Assembly (NCBI RefSeq): GCF_050624435.1
Contig: NC_134546.1
Coordinates: 42,983,501 to 43,047,500, forward strand
Length of the DNA: 64,000 nt
Origin: Tenrec ecaudatus
Taxonomy: Eukaryota; Chordata; Mammalia; Afrosoricida; Tenrecidae
Direction of reading: 5' to 3'
Of this stretch, positions 35,567-47,329 are shown in pieces; position 1 is the first letter of the stretch; every line of letters starts with the position of its first letter. The notes under the pieces were generated by a model. The model ran no database searches, was not told the DNA's origin, and saw nothing but the letters and a program-made list of their open reading frames with translations. A program made the position numbers and the translations under genes.

Positions 35567-36884
35567 CCACCTAATTTAAGTTTATTGCTAACTTTTATTT
35601 TCTGATGGAGTCCTGGTTAAACTAAAAGGTCAGCAAGCAAAGAGGTCGGTCTGAGTGCACTACCCACTTCAGGGGAGAAGAAGTGCCGATCTGATTGAGT
35701 AAAGGCTTGCAGCCCGGGGAAGCTCTCCTTTGCCCAATAGTGACCGTGACTTAGATTTGACTCCACAGCTGTCTGTGCCCTTGAATTTGGGGTTTTGATT
35801 TCGGACTAGATCGCCTCGACTTATCTGGCACTGAACTGTTCTTTCACCATGCTCCGTCGAGCACATCGGGACTGGCAACAGTGTTCATTAATTGGTGCTC
35901 CAGGAGCTAATGGTCTACCCTTCAGCACTTCTCCAGTTTACGTGTGCTTTGTCTTGACTCTTCAAGGTGGACTTTTAAGGCAAGAGCATTTCATTTTATT
36001 TTATTGCCCGAGGCAGCCAGGAGAGTTCTAGTATAACTCAACCAACCAGTATATAGTTAAAGAAATCTTAATTAACAAATACATAAAAACCTCTCGATGG
36101 GTCTTTAACACGTCTTCATGGGTCCAAAATGTTGATGTCCTAGCAAGAGAAGGGGCGCTTCCTGAAAGTAAAGAAAACTCAACCTTTCCGTTACTTTCTG
36201 CTCCCTTTTGGTCTTCCACTGAGTGGCTACATAATTTGCAGGCTTTGATACAGACACATGCATTCACACACACTCAACTCAACTCTGAGAGTACAGTCGT
36301 CCCACCACACGCCTGATGGTTACCTCAGATTGAGCTGTCCTAACCGAGTGGTCATAGTCTGCAGTGGAAAAGAATGATTTCAAACCTGGGGAAGAGTCAG
36401 TAGTGCAGACGCACATCGAGCTGTGGAAAGCGGGCTATTAGTTAAAGAACGGATTGAGAACCGACTTCTTGAGGCTAGATATATGTGTGCGCCTACGCAA
36501 CTCCAAAGTCAGTAGCTTAAAAAATACATTTTTATCTGACAATAAAATAGTATCGCTTTAGACACGAAAAGACTGACTTAGTTTTACATATATAACATTT
36601 TATTTTTTGCACTGCATGTTATAGAAACAATCTATACTTATGTGCATGCGATAAATATTTTTTCATTATAAGCCAAATCCATTCACTGGATGGTTGGGAA
36701 TCACTTTGTCTTTATGCTCTAGTAGAGTTTTCCATTTTGAAAAATGTGAAGAAGTCAGTCGGATTAAGATGCTCTCCGTCCCACTACCCCGCTGCTTTAC
36801 CCATGAAATATTTTTCCATCTACAGGTTTTTGAGTCTCTAAGCAGGAAAGGCAACAGAAAACCAGTGAGACTGGTGATGGGGCA
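35567..36884. other. Intron, nothing recognised
   Basis: Unique sequence without a supported gene or named repeat. Confidence 0.5.
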
Positions 36885-37045
36885 GGCCTGCTGGCACCGG
36901 GGTAAAACACTCAGCTGCTAACGAGCCACTCTGCAGAAGAAAGATGTCAGTCTCCTTCCTCTGGAAAGATTTACAGCCATGGAAACCCTATGGTACAGTT
37001 GTACTCTGTGAGTTGGATGGAATTGACGTAACAACAAGTTTGTGT
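36885..37045 (+). mobile_element. AfroSINE, with a head deletion
   Basis: 'ggcctgctggcaccggggta', 'ctcagctgctaacgagccac', 'gatttacagccatggaaacc', 'ctatggtacagttgtactct'. The segment between head and body is deleted. Confidence 0.82.
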
Positions 37046-40000
37046 GCTTTTTATTTATGCAGCTTTGGTAGTAGGGGAAACTGGAAGCAGAAAAGAGAAG
37101 ACTGGCGATAAAAAATACCCCTGGTCGAAGTATAATCAAAAACATCCTACTACGGTTTACCTATGGATTTTGCTCGTAATCAAAACTCGGGAATAAACTG
37201 CATTCATTTTGACAAGGCCAAATCTTGTTCCAAATGAGTCATTTTTTTGGACAGGGCGAAAGCTCTGTTCTTGAAAAATTCATAATTAAAAGTCCAGAAT
37301 CTTTCACTGCCGATATATTACCCACGTGTTGCCCCTCCCCCCACCCCACCTCGGATTTGAAAACCACAAAGTGTAAGCTAAGAGGGCTTTTCTCAAGGTC
37401 CAGCATTCTGCCTACTGCATCCATCATGGGGTTAACCGACTGCACTTGTAGCTCAAAATGCACCCTGATGCTTGGGATGAGCACACCTCATACATTAAAG
37501 GAGCAGACGGAAGGCGCACGGGCAGGACATTTCATCATAACTACCCAAAGCGTCTCTTACATGCAATGCTACTTCACTAATTATTTTGCACATATGTACG
37601 TGTATCCCTAGTGAATGTCTTGGTAAGAGATCTGCTTGCTAGTTGTGCCGAAATGCTTTACAACCAGACATTTAATACCACTTTAGAGGCTCTTGTAATA
37701 TCATTCCATTTTGCCCAGAAGGCTTTTAGCTTATCAGGCTGCATGGATTGTGCAAAGCCAATGGAAAAAATGTACTCTGTATCATTGGCCCATCGTGCTT
37801 AATGAATATGTTGACTTTACAAAATATAAGTATCTATTCAAAGGTCTGTAGCCTCCCTTTCTACAATTTTGTAAGGGTGTTCTAGAAGAGCACCTTGTAG
37901 CTGAGTGGACTCTATTAATATTTAAGGAAAGAGGGTAGAGGGAAGGAAGTTTTTAAAATGTATAATGTTTTAATGCTGAGAAATTAATATTCATGATCTG
38001 AATAAATTATCTTGAATTTACTTTGAGGTACCAAAGGTAAAGGCTTTCATCCTCTTGTCTAGGCACAATGCCTTGCAAGACTAGGTCTGAACGGGTGAGT
38101 CAAAAAAAAAGCCATTTCACTTGGTAAAAGTTCTGTTGCAGACGGGGCCACATAGCCAGGGACCACCACCAAATGCACTGTCAGCTACCACCACAACAAA
38201 AGATGCTCATTTCACGTTTTCCCACGACTGCTTTACTGGTATACTTTGGCAACATGCTTTTGGTCAAATGTAGTTGAACTTGGGACTTGAAATTGTGTCT
38301 GGGTTCACCGGGAGCCTTCAAAGAATCGTGAACATCAGGGAGTTCAGAAGCATGTGGACTTTAATGCTCTTCCAAGGCCCATGACATTTCTGAACCAAGC
38401 TTTTGCTTACCTCTCTGCGTTCTTGGGAGTCAGGGGGCTACATGGGAAGTGCTGATGAGATTAAGTTCACAGCAGAGTTTGAAGGGAGCATTGGTTAAGC
38501 TCCCAGGCTCCATTATAAAATCTACAACTCCTTAAAGCATTCAAAAGTTATTTTAGAAATGAACACTTATTTAAAAGCCAGAAGTGGAAAAGGGTAAAGA
38601 GCCAGAAGCCTATTAGCCAGAACTGAATTCTTAATATTTTCAGAATGGAAAGATTCCCTATGAAAAATGTCAGTAAACCCTACAGAGATTTGAGTCATCT
38701 AAGGTCTGATGAACCGCAAGTGTAGACACCACCAACTTAAATCTTACAGTGGCCTACATTTAATTTCGCTCATACATTTCTTCAAACATGGCAAAGAGAA
38801 GGTTATAAACAACAACCCATAGGCAACACACCATGGAGACTCAAGTAAGCGAGATTCTAGTCACAGGAAGTCACAGGTTAGGCAGGGCTACCAAATGAAG
38901 CAAAAAGTCCCTGTCACACTACCCGGGACATCTTGTCTTGTAATTTCAGGGAGAGGCAGCCAGAAGTTTCTTAGGCCAGGTTTCCTTCACTGCTCAGCTC
39001 CCTCCTCTGCCTACTTCTTTAATTCACTCTCCCCCCAGTTCTCCATCTGCTCAGCCCCCGCCTATTGTTTCCACTCACTGCCCAGCATGCCAATCCCATA
39101 TGGCCACACTTTGCTTCTGTTTGCTCCAATTCCCTTGGGCCTGGGAAATGTTAGCATATCAAGGCCCTTTTCGCTCTTCACAAGGGGTAGCTCACCCCTT
39201 ATGCCCCCAGGAATTCACAAACATGAATGTGCACACTATTTCTTGTATACACAATCAGCATTTTACAGAATCCTCTCCTAGGTGAAAACCAAAAGATGTA
39301 TTTTCATTCTCTCACCTAGGGTGCATTCCTTAAAACTGCAATCTGATATCTATCTTTAAATAAGCAAGTTAACCCACTTTCAACAATATAAACATACATA
39401 AACTATAAAAATAGATATCCCAGACATGCACTTTTTTTTCAAGTGAGTATAATTAATTAGTACACACAACCATGACTAAAAACTTATCATCATGAAATCC
39501 TTCCATCAGCTAATCAGGTTTAGTTATCACACGCTAATACATTTTCCGTTGTACCGAGCATGCATTTAATTCAGACATTCCACCTTTACAAATTCCCAGT
39601 GAAAATCCCACTCTGCCGCAAAAGCATGCATGATAAGAATTTAAACATATTTAGGCAACATTATCACCAAGCCGTAACAAAAATCAAAGCAGACTGGCAA
39701 GTATTGAAAGCAGGTTTTATTCATGCTTTTCCTTGAACCAACTTAATACACACACGCAACATTTTTAGTTGTTTCTGCCACAAGCATGCTGAGAAATCTC
39801 TGAAGCTCACCAAAGCAGCAAACAAAACTACAAACAATCATGCTCAGGGTTTAAGGACATTTTCAATTAAAAAGGAAAAAAGATACCTTGTTACATTTCA
39901 CACAGAGCGTGCATACATTTGACATGCAATCTCCAAGGAAAAATATTTTAATATCTAGCTTAAAATTAGTTGCTCCAAATGAGTTTATTCTTATATTCAT

Positions 40001-40080
40001 TATTACTGTTCTTAGGCGTCTGGTATCTTAAACCCTGCATGCTGCAGATCTACGCTGTGCTCAGCACGGCTAGATAGAAG
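37046..40080. other. Intron, nothing recognised
   Basis: About 3 kb of gamma intron with few repeats. The two 128-codon plus frames at 37225-37611 and 38895-39281 show no recognisable protein features. In the gene sense this is the first 3 kb after the gamma donor. Confidence 0.5.
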
Positions 40081-40087
40081 AAGCTAC

Positions 40088-40120
40088 CTGCGAGTTTTCA
40101 CAGTGCCATCTCTTATCCAT
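40088..40120 (-). CDS. NRXN1: NRXN1 gamma-specific first coding exon
   Basis: Eleven codons on the minus strand encode MDKRWHCENSQ and run straight into a CAG/GTAGCT splice donor in phase 0. The cysteine-loop exon at 7714-7792 begins in phase 0, so splicing joins ...NSQ to TTDD.... The result is a short neurexin with no signal peptide, LNS or EGF domain, only the Cys-loop, the membrane anchor and the cytoplasmic tail. This is the layout of the known NRXN1 gamma isoform. I recall its human start as MDMRWHCENSQ, which would be one substitution, but that comes from memory. The ATG at 40120 sits in a strong context (G at -3, G at +4). The frame stays open upstream to at least 40297 but has no ATG there. 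Two short upstream ORFs begin at 40194 and 40269; they matter only if transcription starts above them. Confidence 0.85.
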
Positions 40121-40510
40121 GTCTGTCTGGCTACCCTGCGTGCTTAGAGCTTTTTTCTGAATTCTTAATGGAAATCCTAGGAAATTTAGTCCATCCTCTG
40201 AAATCAATACTGGTGACAGGCGAGCTCCCTGACTCAGTGGGAGATCAAGATGATAAATTGTCTGCGCATCAGCCTGGCCTATCAGTGCCCTGCACACAGA
40301 TGGGCGAGAAAAGACACAGAAAAGGCTCTATCAGTCACGTGTCACCGGGGAGCCAATGGCTGCCGCGCTACTGCAGGGAGGGATGCTGCAGTTCCGCCTG
40401 CAGTTGACCAGGCTGTTGGTACACAGCCCAGCCCGCGCCTGGCTCAAAAGTCTAGGCGGTCCCTTCCTGGAATTTGCTTCCTGGCTGGGATTGTGTAGAC
40501 TATAGAGGAA
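40121..40510 (-). promoter_or_regulatory. NRXN1: Putative NRXN1 gamma promoter and 5' UTR
   Basis: This block lies directly upstream, in the gene sense, of the gamma ATG. It is clearly richer in G+C than the AT-rich intron around it and holds about ten CpGs between 40215 and 40460, while the flanks have few. It has no recognisable repeat. Visible motifs are an AP-1 type TGACTCA (40230-40236), a palindromic E-box CACGTG (40336-40341), a CCAAT box read on the plus strand (40353-40357) and repeated TTCCTGG Ets-like cores near 40465-40490. There is no clear TATA box, so starts are probably dispersed. The exact transcription start cannot be read from the sequence. Confidence 0.65.
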
Positions 40511-40539
40511 TGGACCTCAGGGTGCAGAAATAAATGGCC

Positions 40540-40930
40540 GTTCTCATTCACTCCATTTCGTTCTAATCCATTGTGATCGCCTAACAGACGCAAACTACTT
40601 TTTTAATACCTCCAGCCCTTAAACTCCCCTGCTTCCCCTCAGATGATTTCTCCTCATATTAAATTAGAAGTCTTAAACTGGGCAATTAGCATATAACCCT
40701 CTTAACAGAATCGCCTCAAAGCTTTAATTGTAATTATAATTTTATTTCCAAGCTAATGAATGTTATATATTTTTTGAATACCACGTTTATAATGAGCATT
40801 TTTATGGGATGGTTTTGTAAAGGCAATTAAGCCACATTAAGAAATACATTATATGCTCTTTTGCCAATTAGAACCGTTCCTCTTTAAAGACAATTGAAAC
40901 CCCAATAAATGCAGCATTCTCTTTATCAAT
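40540..40930. promoter_or_regulatory. Repeat-free AT-rich block, candidate conserved enhancer
   Basis: About 390 bp with no SINE, LINE or DNA-transposon signature lie next to the gamma promoter on its upstream side. The block is dense in TAAT/ATTA homeodomain cores: ttaattgtaattataatt near 40727-40743, gcaattagcat near 40683, gccaatta near 40864 and ggcaattaagcc near 40823. The texture resembles deeply conserved neurodevelopmental enhancers. Conservation is inferred from texture, not measured. Confidence 0.45.
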
Positions 40931-40932
40931 AA

Positions 40933-40935
<3 letters not shown>

Positions 40936-40983
<48 letters not shown>
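40936..40983. repeat. (TC)24 microsatellite
   Basis: This is an uninterrupted run of 24 TC units. It reads (GA)24 in the gene sense and sits just upstream of the candidate enhancer. Pure pyrimidine-purine mirror tracts of this length can form triplex DNA and can bind GAGA-type factors. Confidence 0.98.
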
Positions 40984-40987
<4 letters not shown>

Positions 40988-43639
40988 CGATTTTCTCTGG
41001 TCTCGAAATGCTACAATACTTCTTGGGAAGCAGACAGTGCACATCTGGAATACCAGATGGAAATCTGTCCCAACTACATCTGCTTCTGTTGATGATTCAG
41101 TCACAGCAGGTATTGCACAGTGCTGCAAGGTAACCGAGCCGATGGCCTCAGTGTAATGGGGCAAAGTGTGAGTAATGAGCTCAAGGTGTGTTTCAAATGA
41201 CACTACGATGACAAGTAAAAAAAAAGAATGGGATATTCAAAATAAAGATTTTATTCTCTAAGACATATTGTTCTTTAAACAAACAAAAAAGTATGACATT
41301 TAAATTGTTTACAAGCTAAACACACCGTACCTTGGGAAATTATATTTACAACAGCAAAGTACCTTGGACACTTCTTTTCATTGTTTTCTGTCACTCAAGT
41401 GGCACACACTATATATATTATTTAGGATTAATTCTAATTTCTTTTAGGGTCACCCAGTCCTGAGAGGCAAAATTAATCTGAGATTAAATTAATGGGTATC
41501 TCCTGATACATAATTTGGTACTGAATTTTATAATGTATAAATTCTAAAGCTCATTTTGACTTGACAACTATTTTTTAAAACAAATTCCTATAAGATTGAC
41601 TTTTGCCATTGTTTTCCCTTTGCTAATTTATTTTCTCTCTTTAATTAAAACTGAACACCAGTAATTTTGAGGAAGTTCTCATACTCTTCTAAAAATTATT
41701 TTATCCTCATTTTATTCATCTAGCCTATTTATTTGAAAATAACAGCAGCTTGTTTATTAAAAAATAACAATCCTCAACACCAAGCTTTTTTCTTTTAAAA
41801 TAGAAGATTAAGATTCAGAGCACTCTCATAAAAAATAAAACCACCTACCAATGCCATCCCTATTTATGATCGCATTGTAATACTAAAAAAAACTAGACAC
41901 CACTATATTGCTCATCAATAATTAGCCAATTAGATAAATTTATGGTACTGTCTTATAGGTGCAATATTTTGCAGCCCTAAATTGTAATATGACAATGTCA
42001 TACATGATTATATGTTGAGGTCTCTAACATGCGTTGCCATTACAAAATAAAAGTACAAAATTTAAACTGTTTCTAGCTAGACTACATCTGCCAACCATAG
42101 AAACATTAATATTTGATGGCCAGTGGAGAGAAAATCCTGCAAGATCCTAAGAACATCTGCTCCCTGCTGCTGACTCTGAAAGGGACAGTGAGTTCAAAGG
42201 TGGGAATGACACAGACACTTTTGTGCTTATTTGTCATCAGTTCTGTGTATTTTCTAATTTAAAATTTAGCTGAATGGCGGCATCCAGGTTCTTTAGAAGA
42301 ACATGGCCGGTGGGTGTTCTGAGGAGAAGAAATGAGTAGACGGGAGTCGATATGGCCTGCTTTTGTTTGCAATACTATCGGGGTGGCAGAGCCAAGAACT
42401 GAGCTCCTGTGTTCAGGTTCATCCTGTTTCAGCGAAAGGACTGGACACCAAACATCGACTTCAAGCTTAAGAACATCTTTTGGTGGTATCTTTGGCTTTT
42501 CTCCATTGCCAGAATATATTTTTCTAGTTTCTTCATCCCTGAAAGCAAACAATCGCACTACCTTCTCTCTACTAAAAGCTTTGCAATTTAGAGTGGAGAG
42601 TTAATCTAAATGATTCCTCATTCTTAGAAGGAGAAATGCGTAGGGCTGGGAAGCAATTTTAACCAATTAGCTGAACTTGGGCAAAGGATCCTTGCCTGGC
42701 CTTTCTCAAGTGGATGAATTAGCAAGAACTGGCAGGGCTAAACCTGAAACGCAATTTAGTATCTAGTTCACTGCTTCTTAGGAAGCAAAAATAATGTAAG
42801 GCTAGAGACAAAAGAAAATCTACAGCCCTTTGTCTCGTTTTACCTAGCACCAGCTTATTTCTGCCCAAACCAAGATAACACTTATAGATTCTGTTGCTGA
42901 TTATTTTATATTTTGGAAGGAGGAGGGGATGCAGTTCTCTAATGTGAATAACATAAACTTTGAGAAAAAAAAAAACAAAAAAAGAATTGACCAAATTAAA
43001 TCAAGGGCTTATTATTTTCATTACTGATTTTTGATGTGGATTTTTCACAGAACTACTCAAATTAGTGATTGGAAGGTGATTTTGTCCCTTGCTTTGGATT
43101 AAAATAGATTCCACTATGATTGGTGTTTACTTTGTTTACATTTACACCTTTGGATGTAATCTGTTTGGGAATAGTTTTTCTTTTGATAAGTTAATGAGGC
43201 TATGCCAGGATAGCTCATATATTAAACCTAATTTCTTCTAAGCTGCTTAAAAAATAGATAACATGCAGGCACACACATACATCATTTGAAGATTCTCTAC
43301 AAGTTAAGGGATGGTTACTAGGGAGGAAACTCCTGGGCTACAATAAAGAAGGGATATACAAAACCTAGATCCTAATTTAGACTTTCAGGCTGCAGAATTT
43401 TGAAAACCAAAATTTCTGTTCTTTTAAACAATCCACAAATGGTATTTGGGACATCTGCCCGTGGTAACTCCAATTCCCCCTCCAAAAGGGCATTTGTCAG
43501 TGTCCAGAAAGTTTTGATTGAATAGCTAAGCATCTTAAAGTGCGCAGGACAACTGTTCATACCCACAAATTTGGGGGCCTGAATTGTCAAGTGCTGAGGT
43601 TGAAAAACCATGCTCTTAATACTTGGTCCTTCGATTTTA
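40984..43639. other. AT-rich repeat-poor intron
   Basis: No AfroSINE, LINE or hAT copy was recognised over 2.6 kb directly upstream of the gamma region. The 99-codon minus frame at 42259-42558 has no recognisable domain. Confidence 0.45.
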
Positions 43640-43900
43640 TACAAAGAGTTCTGGTTTTAAACCTATGTACTGTTCTGGGAGGTAACATGACAGAGAAGTA
43701 AGTTCAAATGGAGAACAGAAACTGATGGAGGGTCAATTCTGGGGACGCCACACATGTAGGAAGTGAAAGAGAAGATGAAGGAGGAAGGAGCAAGGCTCTG
43801 AGAGCAAGGAAGAAAAAGATGGTTAAAAAGAGATTAGGAATAATTTTGTTAAATGCTGCTGGTAGGTCAAGTAATCTGGTCTTCATAGTCTTTAAAAATT
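43640..43900 (-). mobile_element. Ancient dispersed mammalian repeat, fragment 1
   Basis: 'gttaaatgctgctggtaggt', 'caagtaatctggtcttcata' belong to a widespread old repeat that I recognise by text but cannot name. Fragments at 56290-56720 and 59640-60060 seem to come from the same family. The strand is a guess. Confidence 0.35.
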
Positions 43901-44974
43901 GTAAACCAAGTTCAATGAATCATATGGAAAATAGCAATGAAAAGATGTGGGAGAGCTTAGGTTCATGATAATTGCATTCTTAAAGACGTTGCCAGAATAT
44001 TTACTGACGTATTTACAGAGATGATAGGAGCTCTACTTAAGAGAATATGCCAAAAAAGGGGTGGTTTTGCATCCTTCAAGTGACATTTCGTTGGCTATTT
44101 CTGGACCTCGTAGTCCACAATGTCAGTGCATAAACCAGAACGTGAACAAAGCCTTGCTAGGACTATCCCCACACATCTCACAGTGGAGGCAGAGCCGTCA
44201 CGCCCCCCCCAGCCCCTCCCCCCCGTAAGGACTACAGTGGCAACCCCTGTCCTTAGGCCTGCTCTCAGTCTTTCTATCCACAGGAAGTATTTCTGGGAAT
44301 GGAGTACTCAGGACCAACTTCAGGCACTTTCTGTCCTGTAATACCTGCCATGCCAACTGCCCCTCTGCCAAGCTTCTGACCCCTGGAGTCAGCGCAGCAG
44401 GGTGCAGACTTGACATCACCTGCTACAGTGTCCACTGGAGACGTTTCGAGCCTATTGGACTCCTTTTGATGGGGAACGAAGGCAGGAAGCCATCTCCGAG
44501 AGCAATAGTGAGTGAGAGTAAGTATGGCAGAGAGAGAACCATGAAGAGGGGGGTCATAGTAGTAGCTAGAGTTATAACCACATACTCTGTATGTGTGCTG
44601 CAATTCTCAGAGAATCATAGAGTTTTACAACTTCAAGATTATTTTGTTGCTTCAGAACTCTTTCAATAACATGAGATTAGGATCAGAAACCACGTGTGGC
44701 ATAAAGTTACTATATTCCTGTAAATATAGAGAAATTGACTCTCAGTGGTAAAACAACATCTTCATTCAGGAAGGTTTGCCAACATATCAAATGTTGCTTC
44801 GTAATCATAACCACTTATATATTTTTAAGGTATAGTTTTATTCTTTATTATAATAATTTAATAAGAAGTATACACAAGAATTTTTTAAAAACCCAACATT
44901 AACAACAACACAAAAGAAACAAAACCAGTTCTCGTCCAGCCACTCACAATCTACAACAACCATACAGGACAGAT

Positions 44975-45148
44975 TTGGTGGGTTGTGAGTTGGACTGCAT
45001 ACAGCAAGGTCAGGAGTTTGAGCCCACCGGCCGCTCTGTGGGGCAAAGATGAGACTTTCTGCTCAGGTAAAGATTGACAACCTCAGAAACCCACTGAGTC
45101 ATGTCCGATAGGGGTCACTATATGACTCAATGGCAATGAGTTTTCTAG
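44975..45148 (+). mobile_element. AfroSINE
   Basis: 'ggtgggttgtgagttggac', 'ggagtttgagcccaccggcc', 'gagactttctgctcaggtaa', 'tatgactcaatggcaatgag'. Confidence 0.88.
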
Positions 45149-45154
45149 TTTCCG

Positions 45155-45292
45155 AATGTCATACAGGACCTCAAGGAGTTTTCAAGACTGTGAATCTTTT
45201 CAGGCACAGATGATAACATCTTTCCATGGCAGAATGACTGCACTGTTAACCCTTAGGTTAGTTTTAGAAAGCTTAGCCACCGAGCTCTTTAA
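45155..45292 (-). mobile_element. AfroSINE, inverted against its neighbour
   Basis: 'tttcaagactgtgaatcttt', 'cttaggttagttttagaaag', 'cttagccaccgagctctt'. Tail to tail with 44975-45148; its own tail is shortened. Confidence 0.7.
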
Positions 45293-46289
45293 TATGCATA
45301 AGAACCAATAAAGAAGCTTGTTAACTATGCAGATAACTGGGCCTGTCCATAGAGATTTGCTTCTCTGTCTTAGATCCCAAAATTTGTATTGCTAATGAGT
45401 GTCTCAGCTGATTCATATACATATATTAATCTCCATCCTCTGAGAGTTTCAAACTCAGATTTCTTCTTCAGAAAAGCTTATCAACAGGTTTCTGAATAAC
45501 AGAAATGGAGAGCTCCTTTTTCCTCCCTTCAGAAAACAAGTGCTGGCAGGAAGAAGCTGACCGGAAAGCCCCGCCCCAGTAGAGAAAGATGCATGCAGGT
45601 ACGGCGGGAGAACCATCCATGAGCAGAGTTCCTTAAACTGCATTGCACAGAGCAGAGTGGAAACCATTTTGGGGGAAGGTGATTAATGAGTGATGAAGAA
45701 ATGTGCAAATAGCAGCATTTACATGACGTGCTTCCCCTCTTGTTCCCACTGATAGATACAGCTGGACTGGTCCCCATTCAGGACCATGGCCAGAAGCCAT
45801 GCTGCTGTAAGTATGTTATCCAGGTCATTCCTGAGATTCTAAGAAATCATTTGTCCGCACACGAGTTCTCTTGGTTCTCTAGACCTCTAAACGCCCAGTA
45901 CATTTCAAGCAGGATTGTGATTCAGGAAGCTGAAGGCCGAGCGCCATGCACAGAAATCCTCCTTCCTTCTTCCCTTCCAGCGAGGTTGTAAGTCATCAAG
46001 ATTTGGGGCAAAGAGAAGTGGGGCTAAAGCATGCTCTTGTCAGTGTGCACTGCCTGTTCGAGTTCCTTTTAATTTTGACCTTTTCTAAAGCTTTTGAGTG
46101 TACTACCCTTCTGTTATTTCAAAAGAAGTATAACGTATTGTCAACTCTGATTTAATCTTAAGATTTGAGGTTCAAATTTCACAAGGGATTCATTCTGTGA
46201 GAATAATATGATCAGAACAATGTCTTTTACCAAACAGAACTCGCGTTTGTATTGTGTGCTGCCTGGTCAGTCAGGACTCATAGAGATCC
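45293..46289. other. Intron, nothing recognised
   Basis: Unique sequence with no supported feature. Confidence 0.5.
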
Positions 46290-46468
46290 TACCGGACAGT
46301 GGGTTACACCTTGGGCTGTTCACTACAAGATCGGCAGTTTGAAACCACCAGCCGATGCTCAGAACAGGGATGAGGCTTTCCATTCCTGTAAAGAAACTGA
46401 CAGGGGCAGTTCTACTCTGTCTTGTATGGTCACCTGGAGTCAGAATTGACCCCGTGGACATGAGTCTG
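46290..46468 (+). mobile_element. AfroSINE
   Basis: 'caccttgggctgttcactac', 'cggcagtttgaaaccaccag', 'ggggcagttctactctgtct', 'ctggagtcagaattgacccc'. Confidence 0.88.
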
Positions 46469-46537
46469 CTTATGCTTGGTCATTACTGAAGCACATTGCC
46501 ATGTTTTTCTCTGACAAACTGTCTTGTATTTTATAAC

Positions 46538-46595
46538 AGTCAACCATTTAGTTAGCAGTCCAGCACTAATCATTATGCTACCTCAGTGACCAAAC
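46538..46595 (-). mobile_element. AfroSINE head fragment
   Basis: 'catttagttagcagtccagc', 'taatcattatgctacctcag', the antisense tRNA-like head. Confidence 0.6.
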
Positions 46596-47329
46596 AGTTT
46601 TGGGGACTGGTTGGTGAAAAGCCACACTCAAAGAAGCCATAGTTAATGGCCAAATCTCTTAGACGCCAGAAACGTGAGCAGAAGAGGGAGAACAGAAAAG
46701 AATAATAAAGAGATAGAAAAATAGAGGGAGAGAGGAGACTGAGAAGACAAGGAGGTAAGAATAAAAGGACAAAACAAGTTTAAAGCAGCTGAGATAGATT
46801 GACTGTACGGGAAATTTCTGCTTGCCACTGAGTAGAATTTGTTGGATGGATGTGTTAAACAGGAGTCTGCTCCCACTGCGTCACTCTCCTCAGCCCTCAT
46901 GATGTTGGGCAATATGACGTACAAGACAGGAACACCTTGACTCACTGTGCACAATCCTTGCATATGCTCCATTACCCAATTCAATTCAAAAAGACTTTAG
47001 TGAGTGTTTAAAAGAGAATGCTTCTCATTTTCAAATTAGAAGGTGGGAAAATCTAGAGTGAGATTAGATATGATGGAATGGAGAGGTTCTTGAAGGATTT
47101 CCTCTAATAGGTTACATTTATTTGGGGCCCTGAAATGAAGTAGAGCTAATAATTTTAGCAGAGTCATGGATGTGTGCATATGTTTGTTTGTTTTTTTAAT
47201 TAAAAAGTAATATTACCTAAATAAAAACTTATTTTTCAACCCAACAGCCTCATGTCATATTAAATATTTAATAAATATTAGTTGAATTAATAAGTATAAA
47301 GATCACAACAATGTAAATATAATTTAAAA
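46596..47329. other. Intron, nothing recognised
   Basis: Unique, partly purine-rich (46680-46760). No supported feature. Confidence 0.5.

Noticed and set aside
37225..37611. 128-codon plus frame
   Set aside because: No recognisable domain, no splice or promoter context, on the strand opposite to NRXN1.
38095..38270. gggtgagtcaaaaa start as a mariner-type MITE
   Set aside because: No inverted partner end was found.
38895..39281. 128-codon plus frame rich in P, S and L
   Set aside because: Reads like C-rich non-coding text; no family match and no gene context.
40070..40297. 75-codon minus frame as an N-terminally extended gamma protein
   Set aside because: Its first codon is GTG, not ATG. 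The only in-frame ATG is at 40120, in a strong context, so the extension is not credible as written.
42259..42558. 99-codon minus frame that looks protein-like (charged and polar mix)
   Set aside because: No domain recognised and no good splice borders were found; also open on the other strand.
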